Assembly: GCA_009699125.1 (NCBI GenBank)
Contig: WLOT01000003.1
Coordinates: forward strand, 1 to 38,921
Reading direction: 5' to 3'
Origin: Actinomycetota bacterium
GTDB taxonomy: Bacteria > Actinomycetota > Acidimicrobiia > Acidimicrobiales > Acidimicrobilacustridaceae
Length of the DNA stretch: 38,921 bases
Below, one piece after another: positions 32,617 to 38,921 of the stretch. Positions within the stretch are counted from its first letter, which is position 1. Each line of letters opens with the position of its first letter. The translations under genes were made by a program, and so were the position numbers. The notes beneath the pieces were generated by a model. It was not told the origin of the DNA and made no database searches. It saw only the letters and a list, made by a program, of their open reading frames with translations.

Positions 32617-32622
32617 CCGGCC

Positions 32623-33321
32623 ATGACTGAGGATGAGGTTGAGTACGGTCAGCGTCCGTTTCAGGCACCACCGGGAGCGACCGAGGTCTTCTTGGTTCGC
32701 CACGGCCAATCAGCCGCCTTCAAAGACGGCGAGCCCTTCGCTCTCGTCGATGGCCAGGGCGATCCGCCTCTGACACCCCACGGACAATGGCAGGCGGTTC
32801 AGGTCGGAGAACGGCTGCGTCATGTCGCTCTCGCCGCTGTCTATGTCACGACCCTCCAGCGCACGATGCAGACTGCCGCGCCGTTGCTGGCCCACATCGG
32901 ACAGTCGGCAATTGTGGAACCTGATCTGCGCGAGATCCATCTAGGGGAGTGGGAGGGCGGCATCTTTCGGAAGAAGGTCGCCGAACGAGACCCAGCGTTC
33001 CTCGAGGTTGAACGCACGCAAGATTGGAGTGCAATCCCTGGCGCTGAATCGTTCGCTCAGCTGCAGGATCGAGTGGTTGGGGCAATCACCCGAATTCATG
33101 CCGCCCACCCCGGAGAGCGGATTGTGGCGGTCAGTCACGGGGGAGCGATCGGGGCTGCCCTCTCCTATGCGACTGGATCGAAGCCGCTTGCGTTCGCAGC
33201 CACCGATAACGCTTCAATCGCCCACCTCATCGTGCTCGGCGAGCGATGGATCCTGCGTCGGTATAACGACACCGGTCACCTCGGCGGCGAACTCTCAGCG
33301 GTCGCGGAAGGACTGACCTGA
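32623..33321 (+). CDS. Histidine phosphatase family protein
   Basis: This 232-residue phosphoglycerate mutase-like phosphatase has the phosphohistidine motif 'LVRHGQS' (His27) and the second catalytic His in 'IVAVSHGGAIGAAL'. The acid-base Glu region is 'REIHLGEWEGG'. The start at 32623 is preferred because it follows a -10-like hexamer and because the extra 18 residues from ATG 32569 are not family-like. Substrates of this family range from sugar phosphates to nucleotides. It is divergent from the 477-residue protein gene. Confidence 0.9.
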   Translation: MTEDEVEYGQRPFQAPPGATEVFLVRHGQSAAFKDGEPFALVDGQGDPPLTPHGQWQAVQVGERLRHVALAAVYVTTLQRTMQTAAPLLAHIGQSAIVEPDLREIHLGEWEGGIFRKKVAERDPAFLEVERTQDWSAIPGAESFAQLQDRVVGAITRIHAAHPGERIVAVSHGGAIGAALSYATGSKPLAFAATDNASIAHLIVLGERWILRRYNDTGHLGGELSAVAEGLT

Positions 33322-33421
33322 GCCCAAAGGCACCTTGCCATTTCTCCGTTCCGATGCCGATAATCCTCGTTATGTAAAGTTATGGGTTGAATCCGGACAG
33401 GGCTCCAAAGCGGCCCACCGT

Positions 33422-33763
33422 TCAAACAATTGTCGCCATCCTGGGTTCAAGCCTTGCAGCCGCCAATGGCTGTGCGTTCTCCATGAGCCACGCCAATGCC
33501 TCGGAGACGTCCTGAGCCGTTGACGATGCGGCAAGGTCGCGCTGGACATCTTCGACGGCCGCCTGGAGGCAATACAGCAATCCTTGGAGCTCTTCGATGG
33601 CTGATCGGTCGACAATCACATCGTCGTCATCGAGCCCATGGCTCTGGGCCAACTTTCTGGCCATGTACGACTGTTGCTTGCAACCATCTCGGCAGAACGA
33701 CCGAGGTCGACCCGGGCCTTCGCGAGGCTCAACGGGCCGACCGCACCAGCGGCATCTCACCAT
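33422..33763 (-). CDS. Small zinc-ribbon protein
   Basis: This 113-residue protein opens with a treble-clef-like zinc motif: 'MVRCRWCGRPVEPREGPGRPRSFCRDGCKQQSYMARK', with Cys4, Cys7, Cys24 and Cys28 as ligands. Short actinobacterial proteins with this CRxCG...RRxFCxxxC pattern are common and unstudied. The rest is a helical region ('IEELQGLLYCLQAAVEDVQRDL...SEALAWLMENAQ'). In-frame starts at 33805 (GTG) and 33790 exist, but 33805 lies inside the palindrome at 33792-33819. A start at 33763 leaves that palindrome in the promoter region. The protein may bind DNA; whether it is the regulator that binds the palindrome is speculation. Confidence 0.75.
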   Translation of the reverse strand: MVRCRWCGRPVEPREGPGRPRSFCRDGCKQQSYMARKLAQSHGLDDDDVIVDRSAIEELQGLLYCLQAAVEDVQRDLAASSTAQDVSEALAWLMENAQPLAAARLEPRMATIV

Positions 33764-33791
33764 CGGATTCTCTCGGCCACTCTCACCCATG

Positions 33792-33819
33792 GGTAATTTC
33801 GTCACGTGACGATATTACC
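33792..33819. promoter_or_regulatory. 28-bp palindrome, putative operator (site 2)
   Basis: GGTAATTTCGTCAC is followed by its reverse complement with one mismatched pair (33798/33813). The central 16 bp, TTCGTCAC and its complement, equal those of site 1 at 30495-30516. It lies 5 nt past the stop of the toroid-protein gene and 28 nt before the chosen start of the zinc-ribbon gene, so it most likely controls the latter. Confidence 0.75.
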
Positions 33820-33823
33820 GGAC

Positions 33824-35002
33824 TCAGCCTGTAAACGAGGGAACGGCAGGTTGTTCGCTTTGGTCGGCGGTTGGTGTCAGATCAGGGAGAACGCGGAATG
33901 GGAATGCCGAGAGGCTCAAGCCCCATACACCCTGATACGACGCCAGCAGATCGGGCACCCCAGGATTCCAGTTGGCGAAGAACGCTCCTGCATCGCTGGC
34001 CGGCGTAGAAAGCTGAAATGTGCCGAGCGCCGTAAGAGGATCTGCTCCACCGACTGACCAAGAGGAAGGACTCTGGCCCATCGAGGTGATCGCTTGGAGA
34101 ACGAGAGCGGTGGAATTGGCATCCACGTCTCCCCCAGCGAACCACGGAAACCCACCGGCAGCGGATCCGCTCGTCGCCTGTGCGTTCTGCAAGAACGTCA
34201 CCGCTGAAGCAACCGGAACCGTCCGACCAAACAATTGCAATGCTTGGACTGCAAACGCAGTGGAGTTGGTGTCAGCGCCTACATAGTTGATGGGGTCAGG
34301 TGCATCGCAGTCCTGAAGCACGTTGCCATTCGGTGCTCGAAAAGCTTGCCAGCCACCGAGCGAACTCTGCGGGTTGGAACCACCGACACATTGCTGATTT
34401 ACCAGCCAATCGATAGCAGCCGCTGGAGGGGTCGCCCCTACTGCTTGCAGCGCGATCACCATCAACGACTGATCCTGAATCGACGACCACGGTTCTTGGT
34501 ACCCATAAAAACTTGGGACAACTTGTCCGTACATCGCTTGGGCTCGAGCAACGAGATCCACCACTGGAGTCCCAAAGGCCCTCGGGTTTCCCCGTGTGGT
34601 GTTGACGAGCAGGATCAATGCTGCGAGTCGCTCAGGGAGGTCAGCGCCAGGTGGTGCAACGGTGCCACCGCTTCCGTCATTCGTGACCCATTCGTCGATA
34701 CTGCTGCTGAGCGAGAGATACGACATCGCACGATTCAGAGCATCACGCTGCTCCCCCGTCGCAGCAAGACCCTGAGCGACATACATCGTTTGCGTAACGA
34801 CCGACTGTGTGGCGCCGCTGATGTTCACTTCGCCCGTAGGACCAACCTGCGCTGCAAGCCAGTTCGAAGTGAGCGTCGACGCTGGTGTTGTAATTGCTGA
34901 CGATTGTGACTGTGAGGTTGCGAGTATGGCGACTGCGACGACGAACACAGCAACCGTTCCGCGACGGATGCGAGTCGAAACTCGAGTTGATTGGGTGCGC
35001 AT
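33824..35002 (-). CDS. Secreted alpha/alpha-toroid (prenyltransferase/squalene-oxidase repeat) protein, probably B12-related
   Basis: This 392-residue protein has a Sec signal sequence ('RIRRGTVAVFVVAVAILATSQSQSSA', about residues 12-37). It then has helical repeats typical of alpha6/alpha6 toroids, such as 'IQDQSLMVIALQAVGATPPAAAIDWLVNQQ', 'DTNSTAFAVQALQLFGRTVPVASAVTFLQNAQ' and 'DVDANSTALVLQAITSMGQSPSSW'. Two cysteines ('NQQCVGG', 'LQDCDAP') may form a disulfide. The ATG at 35002 has AAGGAC upstream; a longer frame to 35173 would run through the riboswitch and was rejected. The same fold makes up the barrel of eukaryotic intrinsic factor and transcobalamin. With the cobalamin riboswitch upstream, a role in catching B12 outside the cell is plausible but unproven. 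The C-terminal DUF4430-like domain of those proteins is not evident. Confidence 0.82.
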   Translation of the reverse strand: MRTQSTRVSTRIRRGTVAVFVVAVAILATSQSQSSAITTPASTLTSNWLAAQVGPTGEVNISGATQSVVTQTMYVAQGLAATGEQRDALNRAMSYLSLSSSIDEWVTNDGSGGTVAPPGADLPERLAALILLVNTTRGNPRAFGTPVVDLVARAQAMYGQVVPSFYGYQEPWSSIQDQSLMVIALQAVGATPPAAAIDWLVNQQCVGGSNPQSSLGGWQAFRAPNGNVLQDCDAPDPINYVGADTNSTAFAVQALQLFGRTVPVASAVTFLQNAQATSGSAAGGFPWFAGGDVDANSTALVLQAITSMGQSPSSWSVGGADPLTALGTFQLSTPASDAGAFFANWNPGVPDLLASYQGVWGLSLSAFPFRVLPDLTPTADQSEQPAVPSFTG

Positions 35003-35124
35003 GATGTCCTTGTGTTGGACCGAGGTGGCGACGATGCCGGCCCTCGTCGAACACCAAATGGCGCTGGATTTGGGGCTCGACACCGCATTCCACGACGGTG
35101 AGTTGAGCTTCGCTCTCGCGTTCG

Positions 35125-35250
35125 GTGATCCGACTCGAATGCCAACCTCGGGCTTTCGCCGAAGGACCAACACTCACACGGTTGCGGGACAGCGCCGGAT
35201 TCGCACCGGACTTCCCCTCACACGAGAACAACTTGTTGCGTTCTCAGACA
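35125..35250 (-). promoter_or_regulatory. Cobalamin (B12) riboswitch
   Basis: On the reverse strand the core reads GGGAAGTCCGGTGCGAATCC, then GGCGCTGTCCCGCAACCGTG, and about 35 nt later AAAGCCCGAGGTTGGCA. These match the conserved AdoCbl-class elements (GGGAA...GGTG..AATCC...CTG.CCCGCAAC.GT and AG.C.G...). A GAGAAC/GTTCTC hairpin lies at its 5' side (35224-35245). The remaining leader down to 35003 is about 120 nt and would hold the expression platform. I see no clear terminator in it, so control may be at translation. The exact borders are approximate. Confidence 0.9.
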
Positions 35251-35301
35251 AACAGCAATCGGCACTCAGGTCAAGGACGCCTTCCGATGCGAAGGCGGAC
35301 A

Positions 35302-35328
35302 TAGGATCACCGCATGGCAACGGGGTGA
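35302..35328 (+). promoter_or_regulatory. Putative leaderless -10 box and 4-codon micro-ORF before the aldolase gene
   Basis: TAGGAT (35302-35307) is followed 6 nt later by ATG GCA ACG GGG TGA (35314-35328). The TGA overlaps a GTG (35325) that is in frame with the aldolase. This fits a leaderless micro-ORF coupled to the downstream gene, but it may be chance. Confidence 0.3.
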
Positions 35329-35354
35329 CTCCCCCAACTGAATGGAGTGCTGCG

Positions 35355-36161
35355 ATGACCGCAAGTCTCGATCCTGACAATTTCGGCGTCGTTCGAGGGG
35401 CGAGCAAACCAATCCCCTACGACATTCCCGTGTTCGACAACTTCGAGGACGAACGTCAGCACCGCAAGGAGCGACTCGCTGCAGCGTTTCGACTTTTCGG
35501 GAAGTTCGGATTCGGCGAAGGAGTCGCCGGGCACATCACCGTGCGCGACCCTGAGCATCCCGATTGCTTCTGGCTCAATCCAATCGGTATGGATTTTCGT
35601 TTGATCAGCGTGTCCGATCTCATTCTCGTCAACCACGAGGGCGACATTCTCCACGGCGAGTATGCGATCAATCAGGCCGCGTTTGCGATTCATTCCGAGG
35701 TGCATGCGGCGCGGCCCGACGTCATCGCTGCCGCCCATACGCATTCGATCTATGGCAAAGCGTTCTCATCCCTCGGACGACTGCTTGATCCGATCACTCA
35801 GGACGCATGTGCGTTTTACGATGACCACGTTCTGTTCGACGACTACACCGGCGTCGTTCTCGATTCAAGTGAAGGCAGGCGCATCGCAGCAGGCCTTGAA
35901 ATGAAGAAAGCAGCGATCCTTCGCAATCACGGGTTGCTTACTGTCGGCCATTCCGTTGATGAAGCTGCCTGGTGGTACATCACCATGGAGCGCAGCTGCC
36001 AAGCCCAGCTTCTTGCCATGGCCGCCGGGTCACCGATTTCCATCGACGCCGAATGTGCCTCCATGACCCACGATCAGGTCGGTCACAACTTCGCAGGATG
36101 GTTCTCCTTCCAACCGTTGTACTCGACCATCGTGCGCGAACAACCAGACCTCTTCGACTAG
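35355..36161 (+). CDS. Class II aldolase/adducin family protein
   Basis: This 268-residue protein has the class II aldolase fold used by fuculose- and ribulose-phosphate aldolases, decarboxylases and many unassigned enzymes. Zinc ligands are 'AAAHTHSIYGKAF' (two His) and 'AAILRNHGLLTVG' (third His). 'GVAGHITVRDPEHPDCFWLNPIGMDF' is the phosphate/substrate loop, with the expected catalytic Glu replaced or displaced. The start ATG 35355 follows GGAG by 7 nt. GTG 35325 is an alternative coupled to a micro-ORF. Longer in-frame extensions would read the antisense of the riboswitch region and are not credible. The substrate is unknown. Confidence 0.9.
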   Translation: MTASLDPDNFGVVRGASKPIPYDIPVFDNFEDERQHRKERLAAAFRLFGKFGFGEGVAGHITVRDPEHPDCFWLNPIGMDFRLISVSDLILVNHEGDILHGEYAINQAAFAIHSEVHAARPDVIAAAHTHSIYGKAFSSLGRLLDPITQDACAFYDDHVLFDDYTGVVLDSSEGRRIAAGLEMKKAAILRNHGLLTVGHSVDEAAWWYITMERSCQAQLLAMAAGSPISIDAECASMTHDQVGHNFAGWFSFQPLYSTIVREQPDLFD

Positions 36162-36189
36162 GTTCAGAACCACAACTGACGCTGATCAC

Positions 36190-36440
36190 CGCTTGCGGGA
36201 GAGTCCAGCCACTCTCCTAACGATCACCACGATCGAACGGACATTGACTGGCGCCGAAGGAGCAACCCCCCGGGAAACTCTCAGGCACATGTACCGCTTG
36301 CGTAGGCAACTCTGGAGAGCAGTCGCCACATAAGTGGGTGACTCACCGACGGGGAAAGTCGACAACGAATGACGTGCCACTTTCGGCACAACAATTCGTC
36401 GGACACGAAACTCTCAGGTACCACAACAGAGCGGGGTCCC
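36190..36440 (+). promoter_or_regulatory. Tandem glycine riboswitch
   Basis: Two aptamers lie in the 317-nt gap before gcvP. The first (about 36191-36319) has GCGGGAGAG, then GCGCCGAAGGAGCAACCCCC, GGGAAACTCTCAGGCA and CTCTGGAGAG. The second (about 36320-36436) has GGTGACTCACCGACGGGG, a variable hairpin, CGAAACTCTCAGGTACCACA and ACAGAGCGGGG. These are the standard glycine-aptamer elements. Glycine binding usually turns on the glycine cleavage genes downstream, as expected here. The expression platform is the last 40 nt before ATG 36479; no clear terminator stem was identified. Confidence 0.93.
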
Positions 36441-36478
36441 GACCAAGGCGCTTTCGCGTCGCGACCATCGAGGCCACC

Positions 36479-38921
36479 ATGACTGATCCCCGCCCATCAC
36501 TCGAAGAACTTATTGCTGCCGATCAATTCGTCGGCCGCCATATCGGTCCTTCCGACTCCGATATCGAGCACATGCTCGCGGTTGTCGGTCAGCCAAGTCT
36601 TGAAACGCTTATCGATGCAGTCGTGCCGCCGTCGATTCGCTCCGCCACTCCCCTCGCCGTTCCTGCAGCGATTGACGAAGCAACCATGCTTCAGCGGTTG
36701 CGTTCGATAGCCGACCGCAACATTGTCCGTACATCACTCATCGGATGCGGTTGGTACGACTGCGTTACTCCCCCAGTTCTGCGACGTAACGTTCTCGAAA
36801 ATCCCGCCTGGTACACGGCCTACACCCCGTATCAACCAGAGATTTCTCAGGGCCGTCTCGAAGCTCTTCTCATGTACCAGACGATGGTCTGCGATCTCAC
36901 GGGTATGGACATCGCGAATGCATCGATGCTCGACGAGTCGACTGCTGCGGCTGAAGCGATGACGCTTTTGTATCGATCGAATGGAAAACGTGGCGATCGA
37001 TTTGTCGTCGACCGCGACACGCATCCCCAGACAATCGCCGTACTACAAACACGTGCTGAACCACTCGGTTTCACGATCGAGTTGGCCGATATCGATAACC
37101 CCATCGCTGACGATGTCTTTGGTGTGCTGCTCTCGCATCCGGGTTCTTCGGGTGCGATTCGCGATCTCGCTCCCGCAATTGATGCCGCTCATATCGCCGG
37201 AGCACTTGTGGCTGTCACCACCGATCTCCTTGCTTGCTGTCTCATCACTCCCCCAGGTGAGCTCGGTGCCGACGTCGTAGTCGGCTCGTCGCAGCGATTC
37301 GGGATACCTCTTGGGTTTGGTGGACCTAGCGCGGGCTTCCTCGCCACACGCGACGAACACCGGCGCGTTCTTCCTGGTCGCCTCGTCGGCGTTTCGATTG
37401 ATACTGCTGGTCGTCCTGCGTACCGATTGGCGCTACAAACCCGAGAGCAACACATTCGTCGCGAAAAGGCGACATCGAATATCTGTACAGCTCAAGTTCT
37501 GCTAGCAGTCATGGCTGCTCTCTATGCGGCATGGCACGGGCCACAGGGTCTTCGCCGAATCGCAACACGCATCAACAGACTGACCGCAGCGGCCGCCGAG
37601 GGATTCCGTGCTCTCGGAATCGCCGTTGTCAATGAGACCTTCTTCGACACGCTCACACTTTCGATTCCGTCAGGAACAGATGCTCTCGTTGCAACAGCGC
37701 GGTCAGCAGGCCTCGAACTGCGACGTGTCGACGCAGACACCGTTGCGATTTCGTTCGACGAGACCACAACTCCAGTGACTGTCGCTACGCTTCTGGCCTG
37801 CGCGGGGGCAAACGACGTATCGGTTGCCAAACTCGATGCGGCCGCGTATGAGTCGATCCCGGTTACGAGTCAACGCACCACGAGTTATCTCGATCATCCG
37901 AATTTCACGACCCACCACAGCGAGACCGAGATGGTGCGTTACTTGCGGAAGCTTGCCGATGTCGATCTCGCTCTCGACCGAGCAATGATCCCGCTGGGGT
38001 CGTGCACGATGAAGCTCAATTCTGCTGCCGAGATGGAACCAGTCACTTGGAGCCAATTTGCGGGGCTTCATCCCTATGTCGATCCAGCAGATGCAGCCGG
38101 CTACCGCACGATCATTTCTGATCTCGAGCGTTGGCTCTGCGACATCACTGGCTACGACGCAGTTTCACTTCAACCCAATGCTGGCTCGCAAGGCGAATTT
38201 GCTGGCCTCCTCGCGATTCGCGCGTGGCATCTCGGCAACGGAGACACGAACCGCACCGTTTGTTTGATCCCGGCGTCAGCACACGGAACAAATGCTGCCA
38301 GTGCGTCGATGGTCGGAATGCGAGTCATCGTCATCGCTTGTGACGACAACGGCAATGTCGACGTTGAAGATCTCAAGTCAAAGATCGCCGAAAACTCGGA
38401 GAATCTCGCAGCGCTCATGATCACCTATCCCTCAACCCACGGGGTCTTCGAAGAAGCCATCGGGGACATTTGTGCTGCGGTGCACGACGCAGGTGGTCAG
38501 GTCTACCTCGACGGCGCAAATCTCAACGCGCTTGTCGGCGTTGCGCGACCCGGACATTTCGGGGCCGATGTCAGTCACCTCAACCTTCATAAAACGTTCT
38601 GCATCCCGCACGGCGGAGGTGGACCAGGAGTTGGTCCTGTTGCAGTTCGTGCTCACTTGGCTCCCTATCTGCCTGGCCATCCTGTGGTGCCATCGGCAGG
38701 ACCGAACAGAGAGAGTTCTGTCACTGGCCCGCATGTCGGCCCTGTTTCATCTGCCCCCTATGGCTCAGCAAACATCTTGACGATTCCATGGTCGTACATC
38801 TCGATGATGGGTCCAGAAGGACTCGAACGCGCAACACACATCGCAATCCTCAATGCCAACTACGTCGCTCGCCGACTCGAAGGCGCCTTTCCGGTGCTCT
38901 ACACCGGCCGCGATGGCCTGG
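36479..38921 (+). CDS. gcvP: Glycine dehydrogenase (decarboxylating), P protein, truncated by window edge
   Basis: The frame is open from ATG 36479 to the end of the window, 814 residues of a family that is about 950 long, so only the C-terminus is missing. It has the single-chain P1-P2 form. The start '[19 protein letters not shown]' is typical. The N-half has '[49 protein letters not shown]'. The C-half has '[19 protein letters not shown]', '[13 protein letters not shown]' and the PLP lysine in '[21 protein letters not shown]'. The enzyme decarboxylates glycine and passes the aminomethyl group to the lipoyl H protein. Expression is under the glycine riboswitch just upstream. Confidence 0.97.
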   Translation, partial: MTDPRPSLEELIAADQFVGRHIGPSDSDIEHMLAVVGQPSLETLIDAVVPPSIRSATPLAVPAAIDEATMLQRLRSIADRNIVRTSLIGCGWYDCVTPPVLRRNVLENPAWYTAYTPYQPEISQGRLEALLMYQTMVCDLTGMDIANASMLDESTAAAEAMTLLYRSNGKRGDRFVVDRDTHPQTIAVLQTRAEPLGFTIELADIDNPIADDVFGVLLSHPGSSGAIRDLAPAIDAAHIAGALVAVTTDLLACCLITPPGELGADVVVGSSQRFGIPLGFGGPSAGFLATRDEHRRVLPGRLVGVSIDTAGRPAYRLALQTREQHIRREKATSNICTAQVLLAVMAALYAAWHGPQGLRRIATRINRLTAAAAEGFRALGIAVVNETFFDTLTLSIPSGTDALVATARSAGLELRRVDADTVAISFDETTTPVTVATLLACAGANDVSVAKLDAAAYESIPVTSQRTTSYLDHPNFTTHHSETEMVRYLRKLADVDLALDRAMIPLGSCTMKLNSAAEMEPVTWSQFAGLHPYVDPADAAGYRTIISDLERWLCDITGYDAVSLQPNAGSQGEFAGLLAIRAWHLGNGDTNRTVCLIPASAHGTNAASASMVGMRVIVIACDDNGNVDVEDLKSKIAENSENLAALMITYPSTHGVFEEAIGDICAAVHDAGGQVYLDGANLNALVGVARPGHFGADVSHLNLHKTFCIPHGGGGPGVGPVAVRAHLAPYLPGHPVVPSAGPNRESSVTGPHVGPVSSAPYGSANILTIPWSYISMMGPEGLERATHIAILNANYVARRLEGAFPVLYTGRDGL

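Noticed and set aside
33322-33421. Possible tRNA or small RNA in the gap after the histidine phosphatase
   Set aside because: No cloverleaf, T-loop consensus or terminator was seen.
35003-35231. Longer start for the toroid protein and a reverse-strand frame over the leader
   Set aside because: The region folds as a cobalamin riboswitch and the frames read through it; ATG 35002 has a ribosome site and a signal peptide directly after it.
34809-35354. Upstream extension of the aldolase frame
   Set aside because: It runs antisense to the toroid gene start and the cobalamin riboswitch; a family-like start with GGAG lies at 35355.

Overview
The window looks like a chromosomal segment of a moderately GC-rich actinobacterium, most likely class Acidimicrobiia (freshwater, marine or soil type). 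The main evidence is a complete Pup-proteasome locus in actinobacterial order, the actinobacterial neighbours TrmI, PafBC, TatBC and a HelY-like helicase, a MarP-type protease, a DUF4193 protein and many GTG starts. The class-level assignment is an inference. I saw no insertion sequences, phage genes, tRNA or rRNA genes, or CRISPR arrays. The segment reads as stable core genome with a few lineage-specific genes.

Layout. 1-1051 (minus): a FIST-domain sensor, cut by the window edge, and a DUF6941-like protein. 1111-3856: a TetR regulator overlapping a split NDP-forming acyl-CoA synthetase (beta then alpha). 3863-6885: a PBP4-type D-Ala-D-Ala carboxypeptidase, a LON-domain protein and three small membrane or basic proteins. 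6913-8860: a TtuB-like sulfur carrier, a TtuA-like tRNA thiolase and TrmI, which together look like a T-loop modification module (positions 54 and 58). 8897-10072: a MarP-like serine protease, ending at a strong bidirectional terminator shared with a convergent ferredoxin. 10584-19061: arc/mpa, dop, pup, prcB, prcA, pafA, pafB and pafC. 19113-24980: signal peptidase I, a reverse-strand GDPD, tatB, tatC, a HelY-like helicase and a catalytic-motif-less lipid-kinase relative. 25019-29669: an M20 amidohydrolase, a double-domain ThyX-like protein, an acidic DUF4193 protein with a lysine-rich tail, a helical protein and a GNAT acetyltransferase. 29685-33321: an enoyl-CoA hydratase, a HAD phosphatase, a large uncharacterised TRAM-like/basic protein and a histidine phosphatase. 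33422-36161: a zinc-ribbon protein, a secreted alpha/alpha-toroid protein behind a cobalamin riboswitch, and a class II aldolase. 36190 to the right edge: a tandem glycine riboswitch and gcvP, which runs off the window.

The most notable signals are these. (1) A cobalamin riboswitch precedes a secreted toroid protein, suggesting a B12-binding protein similar in idea to intrinsic factor. (2) Two long, near-identical palindromes built on TTTCGTCAC/GTGACGA sit 3.3 kb apart in promoter regions, probably operators of one unidentified regulator. (3) The TtuB/TtuA/TrmI module occurs in an apparently non-thermophilic genome, and its carrier has two residues after the diglycine. (4) A fused double ThyX-like protein has its catalytic motifs split between the two halves. 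(5) TAnnnT -10 hexamers recur 6-9 nt upstream of start codons, implying widespread leaderless transcription and fixing several starts.
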